From Hormiphora californensis (taxonomy: Eukaryota; Ctenophora; Tentaculata; Cydippida; Pleurobrachiidae), in NCBI GenBank assembly GCA_020137815.1, contig CM035358.1:2407321-2471320 (forward strand): a stretch of DNA of 64,000 nt, in the 5' to 3' direction. A model generated the notes under the pieces. It saw only the letters and a list, made by a program, of their open reading frames with translations. It did no database searches and had not been told where the DNA came from. The first letter of the stretch is position 1, and each line of letters opens with the position of its first letter. The position numbers were made by a program, and so were the translations under genes. Positions 60,401 through 64,000 of this stretch are shown here, in pieces.

Positions 60401-60723
60401 GAAAAGAGGGGGAAAAAACCCCGGGGGAGGAAAGAAAGAGAGAGAAAAAAAGAGGAGAGAGAAAAGAGAAAAAAGGGGAAAAATTTGGAAAAAAAAAAAA
60501 AAATTTTTTAAAAATAAAAGGGGAAAGGGGGGGGGGAAGGGGTGATTTAGAAATTGATTTCTAACCCCGATTTCATCTTTAGGCGATGAATCCTACGTGT
60601 GAATTGGGTTGTAAAGAGACCTATGATTTCGAGATTTATGACGCCTTAAATGCGTACAACAGCGAGCAAGTTGCCGAGGAGGTGGAGGAAGAAGTTGCCG
60701 AGGAGGAGGTGGAGGAAGTTTAG
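57493..60723 (+). CDS. Unrecognised secreted protein with acidic C-terminus
   Basis: I do not recognise the family. Six exons join in phase: 57493-57594, 57865-58027, 58279-58362, 59250-59367, 59633-59969 and 60583-60723, giving 314 residues. A hydrophobic signal peptide (MVLYVVTMVTMVTMLVSVSN) is built from a 9-bp DNA repeat. The mature part has eight cysteines after the likely cleavage site (first in ALGCYNDTN) and N-x-T/S sequons, so it is probably extracellular. Middle segments include HFSYITLGRFTDDL, GGYYTADGGLIYKTTVDCD and DEASYFKIDTTGSAVITRF. The last exon is very acidic (AEEVEEEVAEEEVEEV). Intron 3 carries a MULE-like foldback, and intron 5 lies in doubtful sequence. AATAAA at about 60874 may be its poly(A) signal. 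Exon phases are consistent, so a real gene is likely; function unknown. Confidence 0.72.
57721..57797. mobile_element. GGCGCC MITE in intron 1 of the secreted-protein gene
   Basis: CTGTATGGCGGCGCCATACC at one end and GGGTCGCGGCGCCAGACAG at the other, around GATTCGCGAATC. Confidence 0.65.
58551..59227. mobile_element. MULE-like foldback, 677 bp, 9-bp target duplication
   Basis: Ends TTGGTGACAT and ATGTCACCAA with ATGTAACTA directly repeated outside (58542-58550 and 59228-59236). Arms of about 250 bp are inverted repeats of each other, each with GATCCACTGGACCGATTTGC or its near match. No transposase is seen. Confidence 0.85.
59990..60545. other. Purine-homopolymer stretch of doubtful quality (intron 5)
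   Basis: Runs of G and A of irregular length with almost no pyrimidines. It has the same look as the 51-56 kb interval. Real sequence returns by about 60550, before the last exon. Confidence 0.7.
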
Positions 60724-61747
60724 ATGAAGAAGCACAACCATTAGTTGATAGCAACCACTTTCTGTGTAGTGCAGGACTATAATCATAGTGCAGTGTGTAG
60801 AATATATTACGTGCAAAACCTCCCATTTCAATTTGGTTGCCCATTTTAGTGATTGTAATCGTATTTCGCTGAAAATAAATTCTCACAGAGATGTACAGGT
60901 GCAATGGCCTAAAGTAGGTCCGCTGCTAAAACTGGAATGTTATAGCTACAATTCAATTTTGTGTAAAACTTAGAAAATATTCTTCTCCATCAAAATGCAG
61001 TCCTTTTCTCCTTTCATAAGAAATCTTATCTCCCCTTATATAACTTAGCTAATAAGATTCATTATCAAATAACGTAAAGAAAACATTAACTTAAAAGATC
61101 TAAAGAAAATCAACATTCACAAATTGTCCCGAAGTTAATATCAAATGTTTTTTTGTCGACTGAACACTTATGAATTCTAATGAAAGAAATGACTAAAAAT
61201 AGGATATAAAGGGCCAAATATCACTATTCATCATACTAAGGGAATTTAGAGAAAAACTCTATCTAAAAAGGTCCTCAATCAGCTCTCAATAAATGAGAAA
61301 GATACTCCACCCTTCATCTTGTTACTCAACCAACTTCATCTTGGTTGTTTCATGAAGCACTCGACAATTTCTCGTGGAACTAAAGACCCTATCTCATTAG
61401 GAGCTGGATATATTTAGGCCTTTTGTTCGAGATATATATCAAGTTAACTAGTGATAATTATGTACACAGGTGAAAATCTACAAAACTCTCTGAATCCCAC
61501 ACGTGAGATAAGACCACACGTGAGATAAGACCACACGTGAGATAAGATCACGCGTGAGATAAGATCACGCGTGAGATAAGATCACACGTGAGAAACTACA
61601 ACGCGTGAGATAAGATCGCACGTGAGATAAGATCACGCGTGAGATAAGATCACGCGTGAGATAAGATCACACGTGAGATAAGATCACGCGTTATACCATT
61701 AAACCCGAATCAAATTGCACGTGTGTACCGGTAGGGTTGAGGGTGTA
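60724..61747. other. Convergent interval between the secreted-protein gene and ZRSR2
   Basis: AT-rich 3' flanks with a 17-bp minisatellite at 61498-61684. No gene seen. Confidence 0.65.
61498..61684. repeat. 17-bp minisatellite with alternating CACGTG and CGCGTG
   Basis: Eleven units of CACACGTGAGATAAGAT or CACGCGTGAGATAAGAT. They lie about 65 bp downstream of the ZRSR2 stop codon. Confidence 0.9.
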
Positions 61748-63869
61748 TCATCGCCTCCTGGGTGACCGTGACCGTGCTCTTCCCGAGGAACCTCTACTGA
61801 AAATTAGGGAGTGGGTTAGATAGTGTAGAGGAAGAAATATAATCGCCGAAACCAAAGAAACAAAGAGACAAAAAACAAACAAAGAAACAACTAAACAAAC
61901 CTGTGATGTCGGGGACTCCTATGCTGCCTCCTACCCCCGCCGTTACTTCTGCTGTTGTACGATCCGTTATGATGGTCTGACCACCTTCCACCTCCGCCAT
62001 TACCACCATTACCCCCTCTATGTGGTGACGAACCACCTCTATGTGGAGACGAACCACCTCTATATGGTGAGGTGCCCCCTCTATGTGGTGAGGTGCCGCC
62101 CCTCCAAGCGGGACTAGTAGTCCTGTGATCAGGGCGGCCTTGATGACGGACTGGACTGCCACTACCCCCTCTCCTGGGGCTTCTTCCTACCCTAACTGGG
62201 CTGGTATAAAATCCACGCCGAGGGCTCCATGATCTCCCTGCGGCATCCACTGGGAACGACCTGAGAATGGGCGGTGTAACAGAGACCCGTAATTATGGTA
62301 TAATTAATTGGACAACAATTGGACAATAATTAGCCAATAATTATAATTGTTGGCTAACTATTGTCCAATTATTTTCTAAATATCATAAAACAATCAGCAC
62401 CTCATCACTCACCCCTGTTGTCCATGGTGGTGGTGTGTCTGTAGCTTGGCTCTAACTGCCTGGACCCCCGGCCAGGCGTCCATATTCTGCATATTCGGTG
62501 GTCCAGATCCTCCTCCTCCCATCATTACATGACCCCCAGATCTCGGAACATGCCCCGTCCCCCCAGCTGCACCGTTTTCAGGTACCTCGCTACCAGGGAC
62601 CATGAATAACCCCCCGGGGTTCTTGAAGACGTGGAGGAAGTTGCAATGTTTCCCCTTAGGGCACTTCTGACGGTGAAACTGACCTAGGAGAGGGAGAGAT
62701 TGTTACTTTAACTAGGAGAGAGCAGGTGAGATCGTTACTTTAACTAGCAGAGAGCAGGTGAGATCGTTACTTTAACTAGGAGAGAGAGAGCAGGTGAGAT
62801 TGTTACTTTAACTAGCAGAGAGCATGTGAGATGAAAGTTGTTTTGTAACTTACCACAAATTGCGGATTTCCACTTTTCAATTTTGATAAACTCGCAGGAA
62901 ATCTGTCTGCTGGCGTAGAATCGACCGTTAAACTTGGCGAACGCTTTAACCGCATCCCCTTCGTTTTTAAACTGTACGTACACGTTTCCCCTTAAGTGTG
63001 GCTCATGGTTACAGCAAACCTGAGGATTAATTTAGATAATTTGGTAATGGTATAGGGACGACAGTGTGTCATAGATATATTGGGGCTAAAGGATAATACT
63101 GGCATAATACCTAAACTGGGGGGGGTCCAGCCCTAAAAAAAGCTAAGCTAACGGCCAAAATCAGGGTACCTTTAGCTTTTTTTAGCTTTTTTTAGCTTTT
63201 TTTAGCCTTTTTTAGCTTTTTTTAGCTTTTTTTAGCTTTTTTTTAGCTTTTTTAAGGCTAAAAAAAGCTAAAAAAAGCTAAAAAAAGCTAAAATTGAGTT
63301 TTTAGTGGATTCATATAGGTTCGAATCCCGCTGACGCCAAATTTTTTAAACTTTTATTACAACGTTTTATAACGTTTTTTGAACTTTTTTAAAACTATTT
63401 TTATCAAATTTGAATAATATTTTTATCGAAAAAATGTCTCCAGAAAATGGCAGTAGGGGTGGATACAGAAATTGCTATGTATGGACATAAACGGTAGATT
63501 ATGGTAAAAAATGTACAGGAAATGAACAAATGCAGTCAATAGACGTCCGGAAGGATGAAAATTTAATGGAAAAGTGTCAAGATGAATGCTGAAAAAACAT
63601 AAAAAGTAGGGCTAAAAAAAGCTAAAAAAAGCTAAAAAAAGCTAAAAAAAGCTAAAATAAAAAACGCTATCGACCAAAATCAGGGTACCTTTAGCTTTTT
63701 TTAGGGCTGGACCCCCCCCTAAACTATACTGAATCATGCTCACTCTAATTGATAAAGCAAAGCCCATTATTCTAACCTTGAACATGGATACCTCTCCCAT
63801 AGACTGGAACTCTGGAAGAACATCCCAGAAGAACTCTGCAAAACTTTTGTTTGTATCCGTCTCCTCGTG
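61748..63869 (-). CDS. ZRSR2: U2AF1-related splicing factor ZRSR2, 3' part
   Basis: Five exons: 63869-63777, 63019-62854, 62683-62413, 62260-61901 and 61796-61748, about 312 residues plus stop; the N-terminal exons lie beyond the right edge. ZRSR2 recognises the 3' splice site, chiefly of U12-type introns, in the nucleus. FFWDVLPEFQSMGEVSMFK and VCCNHEPHLRGNVYVQF form the U2AF-homology RRM, like human DVLPEF and EPHLRGNVYVQY. WKSAICGQFHRQKCPKGKHC then NFLHVFKNP is the second CCCH zinc finger and its flank. After it come a Gly/His-rich stretch, repeats of GGTSPHRGGSSPH type, and an Arg/Ser tail (RARSRSPRRR). In vertebrates this tail is a longer RS domain; here SPHRGG repeats replace part of it. 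The intron 63020-63776 holds a full GCTAAAAA element. Confidence 0.94.
63118..63718. mobile_element. GCTAAAAA element, full copy B
   Basis: About 600 bp, nearly identical to the copy at 26818 but inverted. CTAAACT lies just outside both ends (possibly CCTAAACT, since the terminal C run hides the edge). The plus strand shows GGTTCGAATCCCGCTGACG followed by CCA and a T run at about 63318-63350. Confidence 0.85.
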
Positions 63870-64000
63870 CTGAGAGACACACTCATGTTAATAATACGGT
63901 GTGATAGGGGTGACTTCGTAACCAAGGAGAGGGCTGCGAGTATTAGCTCGTCCTTCTCCCGCCCCCATCATTATCAATACACTAATTCAATGTAACGTAC

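Noticed and set aside
63318-63345. A tRNA gene
   Set aside because: Only the T-arm and acceptor-like 3' part are present; no anticodon arm or matching 5' half is visible.

Overview
This is nuclear DNA of a compact, intron-bearing animal genome. Every recognisable gene is an orthologue of an animal nuclear gene, introns are short with GT-AG borders, and ribosomal-protein and housekeeping genes sit within a few hundred bases of each other. A receptor tyrosine kinase, an LKB1 with a CAAX end, a RYBP/YAF2-type Polycomb protein and LZTFL1 all point to Metazoa. The divergent sequences, small introns and dense MITE load suggest an early-branching marine invertebrate such as a sponge; that placement is inference only.

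Layout. Left part (minus strand): three exons of an unidentified membrane protein (0.2-1.4 kb), an intronless triokinase/FMN cyclase (2.3-4.0 kb), a 1-kb foldback element (5.2-6.2 kb), a five-exon RYBP/YAF2 gene (7.1-9.3 kb), a block of tandem and TTAA-flanked repeats (9.5-12.1 kb) and LZTFL1 (13.2-15.2 kb). LZTFL1 is head to head with SMC5 across about 0.7 kb that carries two inverted-repeat elements. From 15.9 to 33.6 kb seven plus-strand genes follow closely: SMC5, RPL32, STK11/LKB1, SGTA, CDC5L, RPS24 and ZRANB2. From 34.05 to 38.75 kb lies a 34-bp satellite array. Beyond it a 15-exon receptor tyrosine kinase runs on the minus strand (40.0-45.9 kb), with a duplicated signal-peptide/second-exon cassette further upstream (47.0-48.4 kb). 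From about 49.2 to 56.1 kb there are microsatellites and a homopolymer-rich stretch that looks like unreliable base calling; I find no gene there. A six-exon gene for an unrecognised secreted protein follows (57.5-60.7 kb, plus), and the 3' part of ZRSR2 (minus) closes the window.

How the genes relate. They do not form one pathway. CDC5L, ZRANB2 and ZRSR2 are spliceosome-associated; RPL32 and RPS24 are ribosomal; SMC5 acts in DNA repair, RYBP/YAF2 in Polycomb repression, LZTFL1 in ciliary BBSome traffic, LKB1 in AMPK signalling and SGTA in tail-anchored protein quality control. Most noteworthy are: alternative LKB1 C-termini, with and without a CAAX box; a hAT-like MITE whose target duplication copied an LKB1 5' splice site; a duplicated N-terminal cassette for the receptor kinase whose splice phase fits the shared exon 3; a long satellite with an 850-bp higher-order repeat and a datable MITE insertion; and several MITE families with readable target-site duplications, one of which carries a tRNA-like 3' end.

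All exon boundaries were placed by reading splice signals, phase and family similarity by eye; no alignment was run.
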